A DNA stretch of 6,748 nucleotides from Methanomassiliicoccaceae archaeon (GTDB lineage Archaea; Thermoplasmatota; Thermoplasmata; Methanomassiliicoccales; UBA472), in NCBI GenBank assembly GCA_016919565.1, contig JACXTO010000056.1, positions 1 to 6,748 on the forward strand, in the 5' to 3' direction. A model generated the notes under the pieces. The model ran no database searches. It saw only the letters and a program-made list of their open reading frames with translations, and was not told the origin of the DNA. Shown one piece after another: positions 1 to 6,488 of this stretch. The stretch's first letter is position 1. The number at the start of each line of letters is the position of its first letter. The position numbers and the translations under genes are program-made.

Positions 1-364
<364 letters not shown>

Positions 365-378
<14 letters not shown>

Positions 379-420
379 TTCGGCTTTGCAATACCGGTTA
401 CGCCCGAAACGGCTTAACCG
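365..420 (+). other. Two abutting hairpins at the 3' boundary of the 23S rRNA
   Basis: The first hairpin (365-394) pairs GTATT (365-369) with AATAC (390-394) and AGCC (370-373) with GGCT (382-385), leaving an 8-base loop and a 4-base bulge. The second starts at the very next base: CGGTTA (395-400) pairs with TAACCG (415-420), and after one C/T mismatch GCC (402-404) pairs with GGC (411-413) around the loop CGAAAC. In addition GACGGTTA (349-356), inside the rRNA, is an exact 8-base complement of TAACCGTC (415-422), so an alternative fold is possible. The position suggests a role in 3' processing or termination of pre-23S rRNA; this is inferred from pairing alone. Confidence 0.45.
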
Positions 421-440
421 TCATACAGGATCGTGTGAAT

Positions 441-491
441 ACCTTCTCATCTTTTCCAATCCTTTCCAATATCTTCACTATTTCTTCTATT
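441..491 (+). terminator. Pyrimidine-rich tract, probable rRNA transcription terminator
   Basis: This 51-base stretch after the 23S gene is strongly enriched in T and C on the + strand, with short T runs (TTTT at 452-455, TTT at 463-465 and 481-483). It includes a tandem near-repeat, CTTTTCCAAT then CCTTTCCAAT (451-470). Archaeal RNA polymerase is known to terminate in T-rich stretches of the non-template strand without needing a hairpin. It is the most T-rich stretch between the rRNA and nifB, so it is the best candidate for the end of the rRNA transcript. No experimental evidence is available. Confidence 0.4.
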
Positions 492-604
492 GAATTGATC
501 GTAGAATTGGCATTGCCATCAGCATCGATGTGATTGCGGTCGATGCGCAATGCATCATTGCTGAAGTTGTCATATCCAGTGATAATTCGCATCAACGTCA
601 CGAA

Positions 605-613
605 GATAATATA
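605..613 (+). promoter_or_regulatory. Candidate TATA box of the nifB operon
   Basis: GATAATATA lies about 58 bases before the nifB start, in the most TATA-like part of this gap. With the usual archaeal spacing of 25-27 bases, transcription would start near 635 and give a leader of about 30 bases carrying the Shine-Dalgarno at 654-657. A TTAT element at 627-630 is a weaker alternative. Because the core is nearly symmetrical, it could also be read on the minus strand. Confidence 0.45.
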
Positions 614-615
614 CG

Positions 616-646
616 AAGTGGTTCACTTATCTGAATAACTGAGATA
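616..646. promoter_or_regulatory. Two inverted repeats downstream of the nifB TATA box, candidate operators
   Basis: AAGTG-GTT-CACTT (616-628) is a perfect 13-base dyad directly after the TATA box. Starting on its last base, TATCT (628-632) and AGATA (642-646) form a second perfect dyad with a 9-base spacer. Together they span the predicted transcription start near 635. A repressor bound here would block polymerase, which is a common archaeal arrangement. Neither matches the GGAA/TTCC-type NrpR operator known from nif promoters of some methanogens. The regulator is unknown and function is inferred only from position. Confidence 0.35.
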
Positions 647-653
647 GACAAAC

Positions 654-657
654 GGAG
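654..657 (+). promoter_or_regulatory. Shine-Dalgarno of nifB
   Basis: GGAG ends nine bases before the ATG at 667. The next in-frame upstream codons reach a TGA stop at 640-642 without another start, so this site and the first ATG define the nifB start. Confidence 0.6.
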
Positions 658-666
658 AATGAAACA

Positions 667-1947
667 ATGAGCGACGAAGTGCCGGAGAATCTGAGGAAGG
701 TCCTTGACACGCACCCTTGTTTCAATGAGAAAGCCTGCAAGGACTTCGCTCGAATGCATATTCCAGTCGCTCCGGCATGCAACGTTCAATGCAACTACTG
801 CAATCGCAAGTACGACTGCACCAACGAATCCAGACCAGGCGTGACGAGCGACGTTCTTTCACCCGAAGAATCGGTGGCAAAGATCCGCTACGTGAAGACG
901 AAGGTGCCGAACCTCAGTGTCATAGGGATCGCCGGACCAGGGGATCCATTGGCGAACGAGAACACGTTCAAAGCGCTGGAATTGATCGGCAAGGAATTTC
1001 CTGAGATGACGTTGTGCCTGAGCACCAACGGGCTCAACTTACCGAAGAACGTTGATCGATTGAAGAAACTCAACGTGAAATTCGTAACGGTCACAATTAA
1101 TGCGATAGACCCGAAGATCGCGGCGAAGATGTATCAATTCGTCGTCTGGGAAGGCAAGGTCCTAAAGGGCATCGAGGCGGGAGAAATGATGATCAAGAAC
1201 CAGCTCGAAGGCGTTCGCCTTGCCGCTGAGGCGGGGATGCTGGTCAAGGTCAACACCGTCATGGTGCCTGGAGTGAACGCCGATGGCATTCCAGCCGTGG
1301 CGAAGAAGGTCAAGGAGCTCGGCGCATATATCGTCAATATAATTCCTCTCATCCCAGTGCCTGGAACTGTCTTCGCCGAGCAAAGAGCGCCGACGCCCCG
1401 CGAGAGGAAGGAGCTACAAGACATCTGCGAGCCGAAGATCAAGCAGATGCGCCATTGCCGCATGTGCCGCGCCGATGCCATTGGACTGCTTGGCGAGGAC
1501 CGGTCCTCGGAGTTCGCGCACTATTCCTGCGGAATGGAGGAGCCGCCGGCCAGCGTTCCGTTCACCATCGAAATGGAAGGCCAGACAAGGTACAAGGTGG
1601 CGGTGGCGAGCAGCGACGGCCGATCGGTCGATCAGGGCTTTGGCCAGACTGATTCATTCTATTCATACCAGGTTGAGGAAGGCAGCCTGGTGCAGCTGGG
1701 CAAGGTTCAGGTGGAAGCGAGATTGGACGAGCCAGTGGTCGGTGTGGGTCACCGCAGAAAGCTTGAGGACATGGCAAGCGCATTGAAGGGCTACGACGCG
1801 GTCGTCGCCACCGAGTTCGGAGAGCGAGCGGTCCAATCGCTGAAGGAGAAAGGGATTGCGGCCTTCCAAATGAAAGGCGAAGTAGAGAAGGCCGTTCTGG
1901 AAGCGGTCGACAACGTTTACAAGAAGAGAGCGGCGACGTTCGAGTGA
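667..1947 (+). CDS. nifB: Nitrogenase cofactor biosynthesis protein NifB, radical SAM with C-terminal NifX-like domain
   Basis: NifB is the radical SAM enzyme that fuses two 4Fe-4S clusters and inserts the SAM-derived carbide to make NifB-co, the precursor of nitrogenase M-cluster-type cofactors. The radical SAM motif is CNVQCNYC, with C38, C42 and C45, followed by the NifB signature NRKYDCTNESRPGVTS (46-61). Other conserved positions expected to hold the substrate clusters are present: C18 in HPC, H31 in RMH, C51, C117 in LCLSTNG, and C264/C267 in HCRMCRADA. GIAGPGDPLAN (87-97) is the usual NifB SAM-pocket segment. Residues about 308-415 (from YKVAVASSDGRSVDQGFG) form a NifX/NafY-type cofactor-binding domain. 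That fusion is common in bacteria, while characterised methanogen NifB proteins are stand-alone. The gene starts at ATG after a GGAG and sits just before the TPP-enzyme gene, probably in one transcript. No nifH, D, K, E or N lies in the window, so diazotrophy cannot be claimed from here. Confidence 0.93.
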   Translation: MSDEVPENLRKVLDTHPCFNEKACKDFARMHIPVAPACNVQCNYCNRKYDCTNESRPGVTSDVLSPEESVAKIRYVKTKVPNLSVIGIAGPGDPLANENTFKALELIGKEFPEMTLCLSTNGLNLPKNVDRLKKLNVKFVTVTINAIDPKIAAKMYQFVVWEGKVLKGIEAGEMMIKNQLEGVRLAAEAGMLVKVNTVMVPGVNADGIPAVAKKVKELGAYIVNIIPLIPVPGTVFAEQRAPTPRERKELQDICEPKIKQMRHCRMCRADAIGLLGEDRSSEFAHYSCGMEEPPASVPFTIEMEGQTRYKVAVASSDGRSVDQGFGQTDSFYSYQVEEGSLVQLGKVQVEARLDEPVVGVGHRRKLEDMASALKGYDAVVATEFGERAVQSLKEKGIAAFQMKGEVEKAVLEAVDNVYKKRAATFE

Positions 1948-1952
1948 GGAAG

Positions 1953-3548
1953 ATGCGCGCATCCGATATGACCGTCAAGTGCTTGGAGTCAGAGGGCGTC
2001 GAGAGGATATTCGGCATCCCTGGCGAGGAGAACATGGACCTCATGGACTCGCTCATCGATTCCAACATAGAGTTCATCCTCAGCAAGCACGAGAACTCGG
2101 CGGCGTTCATGGCCGGGGCCTGCGCCCGCCTGACTGGCAACCCCCATGTCTGCCTTGCCACTTTGGGACCGGGGGCGACCAACATGGTGACCGGCGTCGC
2201 CGAGGCATACCTCAGCCACATTCCACTGATAGCGATCACAGGCCAGGTAGGAGCGGAGCAGGCGTACGCGCCGCGAAAGCAGTTCCTCGACCTGGTACAG
2301 CTTTACAAGCCAGTAACGAAGGAAAGCTTCAGCATGCGCACCGCCGCCAGGATCCCGGTGCAGATACGACGTGCCTTCGACATCGCCGCCTCGGAGAAGC
2401 AGGGGCCGGTGCACATCGAGCTGCCAGAGGACGTGATGAAGGCCAAGGTCGAAGGGGAGCCTCTCAAGCGAGCCGAGCGGGAGACCATGAAGTTCCAACG
2501 AGGCACCCTGGACAGGGTCCGTACCTTGCTGGAGAGGTCTGAGACGCCGATAGTCTTCGTCGGCCCGGGAGTGATAAGGCTGAAGGCGGTGAAGGCCTTC
2601 CGCAGTCTGGTGGAGGCTTGGAACCTTCCCGTGGTGCATTCCTGGCATGGCAGCGGGATCATCCCCTACGATGACCCATCATCCCTGAACACGGTCGGAT
2701 TGCGCACCCGCGACACCGTCAGAAAGGCGTTCGAGGAGGCCGACCTGATGATATTGATCGGCTACGATCTTCCCGAATTCCCGCCGACGTTCTGGAACGT
2801 CGGAAAAAAGAAGAACGTGGTGGTGTTGGACGCCGTTCCGGCGGAGCATGTCCCCAATTTCGAGCCGGACATCCAGGTCGTGGGGAACATCATCAATATC
2901 ATGACGTCGCTCACGCACAAGGCGAAGCGAAAAAAGCCGTGGGCCAAGGGGCACAAACAATGGCTGGAGGACTGCCTGGGCCGCTGCCCTGACGACAAGT
3001 TCCCAGTGAAGCCGCAGCTCATCGTGAAGGCGGTGCGCGATTCGCTGGGCAAGGAGGACATCTGCATCAGCGATGTCGGCGCTCATCTCCTCTGGCTCGC
3101 CAGGCTTTATCCCGTTTACAGGGAGAACACATTGCTCCTGACCAACGGACTTATTCCGATGGGCATCAGCGTGCCTTCCGCGATTGGGGCAAAGCTCATC
3201 AAGCCCGAGAAGAAGGTCGTGGCCGTTTGTGGCGATGGTGGATTCGCCATGTGCGGTCCCGAGCTGGAGACGGCAAAGCGTCTAGGGACCAACTTCGTGA
3301 CGGTCATCTTCAATGACTGCGGCCTGGGTCTCATTCGCTACAAGAACCAGAAGATGTACGGCCGCTCGAATGGGACGGAGTTCGGAAGCGTCGATCACAT
3401 CAAGTTCGCAGAATCCCAGGGTGCAACGGGATATTGCGTCTCCTCTGCGCGGGAGCTGGGCGAGGTATTGAAACGCTGCCTGAAGGACGACGAGCTGGCC
3501 GTGATCGATTGCCCGGTGGACTACAGCGAGAACAAGGATCTGTTGTGA
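1953..3548 (+). CDS. Acetolactate synthase-like thiamine-diphosphate enzyme (AlsS type)
   Basis: This enzyme of 531 residues has the three-domain fold of the acetolactate synthase/pyruvate oxidase family. Counting from the ATG at 1953, the N-terminal pyrimidine-binding domain (about 1-165) has FGIPGEEN, the cofactor-activating glutamate E47 in KHENSAAFMAGA, and LATLGPGATNMVTG. The middle domain (about 180-325) has IGYDLPEF and WNVG, resembling catabolic AlsS. The C-terminal domain has the diphosphate/Mg motif GDGGF (427-431) ending in ND (454-455). Family members condense two pyruvates to acetolactate. No ACT-type regulatory subunit gene follows, which argues against the anabolic IlvB/IlvN complex. 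One oddity is K109 in RKQFLD, where AlsS proteins usually have His and AHAS enzymes Phe, so the substrate may differ. A GTG at 1944, overlapping the nifB TGA, would add three residues. The ATG at 1953 is preferred because MRASD matches the family's usual start. Tight spacing suggests translational coupling to nifB. Confidence 0.85.
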   Translation: MRASDMTVKCLESEGVERIFGIPGEENMDLMDSLIDSNIEFILSKHENSAAFMAGACARLTGNPHVCLATLGPGATNMVTGVAEAYLSHIPLIAITGQVGAEQAYAPRKQFLDLVQLYKPVTKESFSMRTAARIPVQIRRAFDIAASEKQGPVHIELPEDVMKAKVEGEPLKRAERETMKFQRGTLDRVRTLLERSETPIVFVGPGVIRLKAVKAFRSLVEAWNLPVVHSWHGSGIIPYDDPSSLNTVGLRTRDTVRKAFEEADLMILIGYDLPEFPPTFWNVGKKKNVVVLDAVPAEHVPNFEPDIQVVGNIINIMTSLTHKAKRKKPWAKGHKQWLEDCLGRCPDDKFPVKPQLIVKAVRDSLGKEDICISDVGAHLLWLARLYPVYRENTLLLTNGLIPMGISVPSAIGAKLIKPEKKVVAVCGDGGFAMCGPELETAKRLGTNFVTVIFNDCGLGLIRYKNQKMYGRSNGTEFGSVDHIKFAESQGATGYCVSSARELGEVLKRCLKDDELAVIDCPVDYSENKDLL

Positions 3549-3591
3549 CCTCGCCTATAATTATCTGGCTCGGCATAAAAACGGCAAGGTT

Positions 3592-3599
3592 CATATAAG
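3592..3599 (+). promoter_or_regulatory. TATA box of alaS, predicting a leaderless transcript
   Basis: CATATAAG is centred about 26 bases before the alaS ATG at 3621. That is the standard distance from an archaeal TATA box to the transcription start, so the mRNA should begin at or next to the start codon. No Shine-Dalgarno is present in the bases before the ATG (CTTATGCGTCCCC), which agrees with a leaderless message. The box is nested in an 18-base imperfect dyad (3587-3604). Weaker AT-rich elements at 3556-3564 and 3574-3581 are alternatives that would give longer leaders. Confidence 0.55.
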
Positions 3600-3620
3600 G
3601 ACCTCAACTTATGCGTCCCC

Positions 3621-6314
3621 ATGAGCGGACCTGACCCCGCCGAGTTCAACCTCAAGTTCTTCGCTGACAATCATTTCGTTCGCAGGCAATGCCCCAAGTG
3701 CAGTCGGCATTTCTGGTCGCAAGGGGATTGGGAGACGTGCGGCGAGCCGCCTTGCGAGGAGTACACCTTCATCGACAACTCGCCGATGAAGAGGAAGCTC
3801 AGCCTTCACGAGATGCGCGAGGAGTATCTTTCATTCTTCGAATCGCGAGGGCACAAGAGGGTCAATCGCTATCCCATAGTGGCGCGCTGGCGCGACGATG
3901 TGTTCTTCACTCAAGCCTCGATCTACGATTTCCAGCCCTGGGTGCTGAACGAGGTCATCGAGCCGCCCGGAAACCCGCTGACGATATCTCAGACCTGTGT
4001 GCGGTTCAACGACATCGACAACGTCGGTAAGACCGGCCGGCACTTCACGTTCTTCGAGATGTGCGCCCACCACGTCTTCAACAAGAAGGACAAGTTCATC
4101 TACTTCAAGGATCGAACGGTCGAACTATGCCATGAGCTGTTCACCGTTCGCCTGGGCGTCGACCCGAAGCGGCTGCGCTACATCGAGGAATGGTGGGAGG
4201 GCGGCGGCAACGCCGGTCCGTGCGTGGAGGTGATCATCGATGGGGCGGAGGTCGCCACGTTGGTCTTCATGATGTACCGCCAAGGCCCAGATGGCATGGT
4301 CCCGATGAACATGACCGTCGTCGATACTGGCTACGGGCTGGAGCGCATGGCCTGGGTGTCGCAGGGCAGCTCGTCCGCTTACGAAGCCGTGTTCGGACCG
4401 GTGGTGGAGGAGCTCAAGCAGAGGGTGGGCATCAGCACCAACACCAAGGTGCTCCAGGAGTACTCCAAGATCGCTGGCATGACCAACGCCAAGACCGCCT
4501 CCGACGTGAGACGGATTCGAGAGCAGACGGCGGCCAGGATCGGAATAACATACGATGAACTAATGAAGATCGTCACGCCGCTGGAGGACATCTATGTCAT
4601 CTGCGATCACTCCCGCGCGCTCGCCATCCTGTTGAACGATGGCGTCGTCCCATCCAACGTCGACAAGGGCTACTTCGCGAGGATGCTGGTGCGGCGCGCG
4701 CTTCGCTCGCTCAGGTCCCTTGGCCTCAAGATAAAGCTGTCCGAGGTCGTCGCCATGCAGGTCGATTACTTCTCGCCGATCTTCCCGGAGCTCAAGGAGA
4801 ACAAGGAGGACATCCTCAACATCATCCAGGTCGAGGAGGACCGTTATCACGAGACACTGTCCCGGGGCAAGACCCTGGTCGACCGGATGACCAAGGACCT
4901 GAAGAAGGGCGAGCGGATATCGGTCGAGAAGCTGATCGAGCTCTACGATTCGCATGGATTGAACCCTGAGATAGTCAAGGAATACGCATCCGTGCCAGTC
5001 GATGTGCCGGACGACTTCTACAAGCAAGTGGTAAGGAAGCATGAGAAGCCGGAGACCGAGCAGACCGAAACCAAGTTCGATTATCCTGAGAACCTTCCAA
5101 CCACCCGGGCGCTGTACTATGAGGACGTCGACATTCTCGAGTTCGAGGGCAAGGTGCTGCAGCATATCAACGGCGGCGTGCTCCTCGACCAGACGGCCTT
5201 CTACCCTGAGGGCGGCGGACAGGAATGGGACGCCGGCGAGCTGGATGGCCAGAAGGTGACCAAGGTCATCAAGGTGAACTCATCCGTGCTGCATTTTGTT
5301 GCCGGGCCTCTGCCAGCTATAGGCAAGGTCGTCAAGGGCACGATCGACCGGGACCGAAGGGTCCGCCTGATGAGGCATCACACCAGCGCGCACATCATCA
5401 ACGGGGTGGCAAGGGGGATGCTGGGCAACCACGTCTGGCAGGCGGGAGCGCACAAGTCCGACGTAGAGGGAAGACTTGACATCACTCATTACGAGAATTT
5501 GACCACGGAGCAGCGCGACCATCTGGAGAGGGAGGTCAACCGCATTATCCACGAAGATCTCAAGGTCAAGATCCAGTCCATGCAGAGGGACGATGCGGAG
5601 CGCCTGCACGGCTACAGACTATATCAGGGCGGGGCGGTGCCTGGCAAGGTCATCAGGGTGGTCGAGATCCTTGGCCTGGACGCGGAGGCGTGCGGGGGAT
5701 TGCACTGCAAGACCACCGGCTTCGTTGGCGCGATAAGGATCAGGAAGACGAAGCGCATCCAGGACGGCATCGTCCGCATTGAGTACTCGTCCGGCATGGC
5801 CGCGGTCGAGGACATGCAGCGTGACAAAGGGATGGTCGAATCGCTCACGGAGAAGCTCAACTCTGCCGCCGACAAGCTGGTCGAGACGGCGGAAAAGCTG
5901 CAGTCGGACCTGCGCGAGCAGATGAAGAAGGTCGACATGCTGTCGCACAAGCACGACGAGGACATCGCCCGCTCCCTGCTGGCGAAGGCCACGAGCGTTG
6001 GAGACATCCGGCTGGTGGTCCACCAGACGCAGGAATGGGAGAACGGGGAGACGATATCCAAGGCGCTCACCGAGAACCCGAAGGTGCTCGCCATCATCGG
6101 CATCGCGGAGAAGAAGGCGAAGGTGCTCGTATCGCGGTCGAAGGACGTCGACGTCGACTGCCGCGTGCTCTTGAAGGAGATAATGAGCGAGCTCGGCGGA
6201 GGGGGCGGCGGCAAGCCGGAATTCGCCCAAGGGGGAGGCGGGGACGTCGAAAAGCTGCCCGAAACCCTTAAGAAGGTGCCAGATATCGTGCAGAGGCTCG
6301 TAGCGGAGAAGTGA
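3621..6314 (+). CDS. alaS: Alanyl-tRNA synthetase, archaeal type
   Basis: AlaRS charges tRNA-Ala with alanine in the cytoplasm and hydrolyses mischarged Ser- and Gly-tRNA-Ala. At 897 residues it has the usual archaeal full length. In order: an N-terminal zinc-binding extension with CPKC (C24, C27) and C40/C45; the class II catalytic core (about 57-330) with RWRDDVFFTQASIYDFQPW, RFNDIDNVGKTGRHFTFFEM and DTGYGLERMAW as motifs 1-3; a helical tRNA-recognition region (about 340-480); a beta-barrel segment with FYPEGGGQEWD (527-537); the editing domain with HTSAH (H587, H591) and CGGLH (C691, H695) as zinc-site residues; a heptad-rich coiled coil (about 735-785); and the C-Ala domain with glycine-rich loops (859-864, 871-874). 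All key motifs look intact. It has its own promoter and is probably not part of the nifB operon. ATG 3621 fits both the TATA position and the conserved archaeal N-terminus. Confidence 0.97.
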   Translation: MSGPDPAEFNLKFFADNHFVRRQCPKCSRHFWSQGDWETCGEPPCEEYTFIDNSPMKRKLSLHEMREEYLSFFESRGHKRVNRYPIVARWRDDVFFTQASIYDFQPWVLNEVIEPPGNPLTISQTCVRFNDIDNVGKTGRHFTFFEMCAHHVFNKKDKFIYFKDRTVELCHELFTVRLGVDPKRLRYIEEWWEGGGNAGPCVEVIIDGAEVATLVFMMYRQGPDGMVPMNMTVVDTGYGLERMAWVSQGSSSAYEAVFGPVVEELKQRVGISTNTKVLQEYSKIAGMTNAKTASDVRRIREQTAARIGITYDELMKIVTPLEDIYVICDHSRALAILLNDGVVPSNVDKGYFARMLVRRALRSLRSLGLKIKLSEVVAMQVDYFSPIFPELKENKEDILNIIQVEEDRYHETLSRGKTLVDRMTKDLKKGERISVEKLIELYDSHGLNPEIVKEYASVPVDVPDDFYKQVVRKHEKPETEQTETKFDYPENLPTTRALYYEDVDILEFEGKVLQHINGGVLLDQTAFYPEGGGQEWDAGELDGQKVTKVIKVNSSVLHFVAGPLPAIGKVVKGTIDRDRRVRLMRHHTSAHIINGVARGMLGNHVWQAGAHKSDVEGRLDITHYENLTTEQRDHLEREVNRIIHEDLKVKIQSMQRDDAERLHGYRLYQGGAVPGKVIRVVEILGLDAEACGGLHCKTTGFVGAIRIRKTKRIQDGIVRIEYSSGMAAVEDMQRDKGMVESLTEKLNSAADKLVETAEKLQSDLREQMKKVDMLSHKHDEDIARSLLAKATSVGDIRLVVHQTQEWENGETISKALTENPKVLAIIGIAEKKAKVLVSRSKDVDVDCRVLLKEIMSELGGGGGGKPEFAQGGGGDVEKLPETLKKVPDIVQRLVAEK

Positions 6315-6390
6315 GCGGCCGTTATCCCGCCCGACTCGCTTCCCGGAGCATCTGGTACCCCACCAAAAAGGGGCATGCAGGAAGGGAAAG

Positions 6391-6400
6391 CGTTAAATAT
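6391..6400 (+). promoter_or_regulatory. Upstream TATA-like element before rps13
   Basis: CGTTAAATAT follows a purine-rich GGGAAAG, resembling a BRE plus TATA pair. It would start transcription near 6422 and give rps13 a leader of about 65 bases. It lies farther from the gene than the box at 6441-6448, so it may be a second promoter or chance AT-richness. Confidence 0.3.
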
Positions 6401-6440
6401 GGTCTTGCGTGTAGGGGAGACGCTCCAATAAGAGAATACT

Positions 6441-6448
6441 CTATAAAC
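6441..6448 (+). promoter_or_regulatory. Probable main TATA box of rps13
   Basis: CTATAAAC is centred about 45 bases before the TTG start. The usual spacing puts the transcription start near 6470-6471, giving a short leader of about 18 bases that still includes the GGAGG at 6477-6481. Confidence 0.5.
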
Positions 6449-6476
6449 CATTCATTTCAGAGATACGATTCAAACC

Positions 6477-6481
6477 GGAGG
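6477..6481 (+). promoter_or_regulatory. Shine-Dalgarno deciding the TTG start of rps13
   Basis: GGAGG lies seven bases before TTG at 6489, an ideal spacing. Reading upstream in frame, a TAA stop occurs at 6444-6446 with no ATG or GTG in between. This makes TTG the only start that includes the whole tail. Confidence 0.75.
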
Positions 6482-6488
6482 AAATACC

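Larger units (their letters stand above)
379..666. other. Intergenic region between 23S rRNA and nifB
   Basis: This 288-base gap is more AT-rich than the flanking genes. It holds, in order, the second rRNA-end hairpin, the pyrimidine-rich tract, about 110 bases with no recognisable element (492-604), and then the nifB promoter and leader. I found no 5S rRNA and no tRNA. On the minus strand there is an open frame of 67 codons (601 to 398) starting at GTG. It has no clear Shine-Dalgarno, no recognised family, and runs into the rRNA-end hairpin, so I do not call it a gene. Confidence 0.6.
6315..6488. other. Intergenic region between alaS and rps13
   Basis: This 174-base gap contains two TATA-like elements and the rps13 Shine-Dalgarno. 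CCCC (6358-6361) and GGGG (6370-6373) could form a weak 4-base stem around an A-rich loop, and GCGT (6407-6410) could pair with ACGC (6420-6423). Neither is strong enough to call an RNA structure. No T-rich stretch follows alaS, so I see no clear terminator for it. There is no tRNA and no convincing small gene. Confidence 0.6.

Noticed and set aside
659..670. Three-codon upstream ORF (ATG AAA CAA TGA) overlapping the nifB start
   Set aside because: Such a tiny frame arises easily by chance, and the Shine-Dalgarno is spaced better for the nifB ATG than for this one.
1562..2239. Long open minus-strand frame of 225 codons across the nifB/TPP-enzyme junction
   Set aside because: It lies opposite two genes with clear family motifs, is rich in Arg, Pro and Ser as expected for the complement of GC-rich coding DNA, and has no recognisable domain.
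3557..3564. Palindrome ATAATTAT after the TPP-enzyme gene
   Set aside because: An 8-base AT palindrome is expected by chance in AT-rich gaps and has no T-run or stem to make it a terminator.
6358..6373. CCCC/GGGG hairpin after alaS as a possible terminator
   Set aside because: The stem is only four base pairs, and no T-rich stretch follows, so it does not fit a terminator.
5624..6451. Open minus-strand frame of 275 codons opposite the end of alaS
   Set aside because: Its Ser- and Pro-rich composition is that of an antisense shadow of the conserved AlaRS editing and C-Ala domains; no family match.
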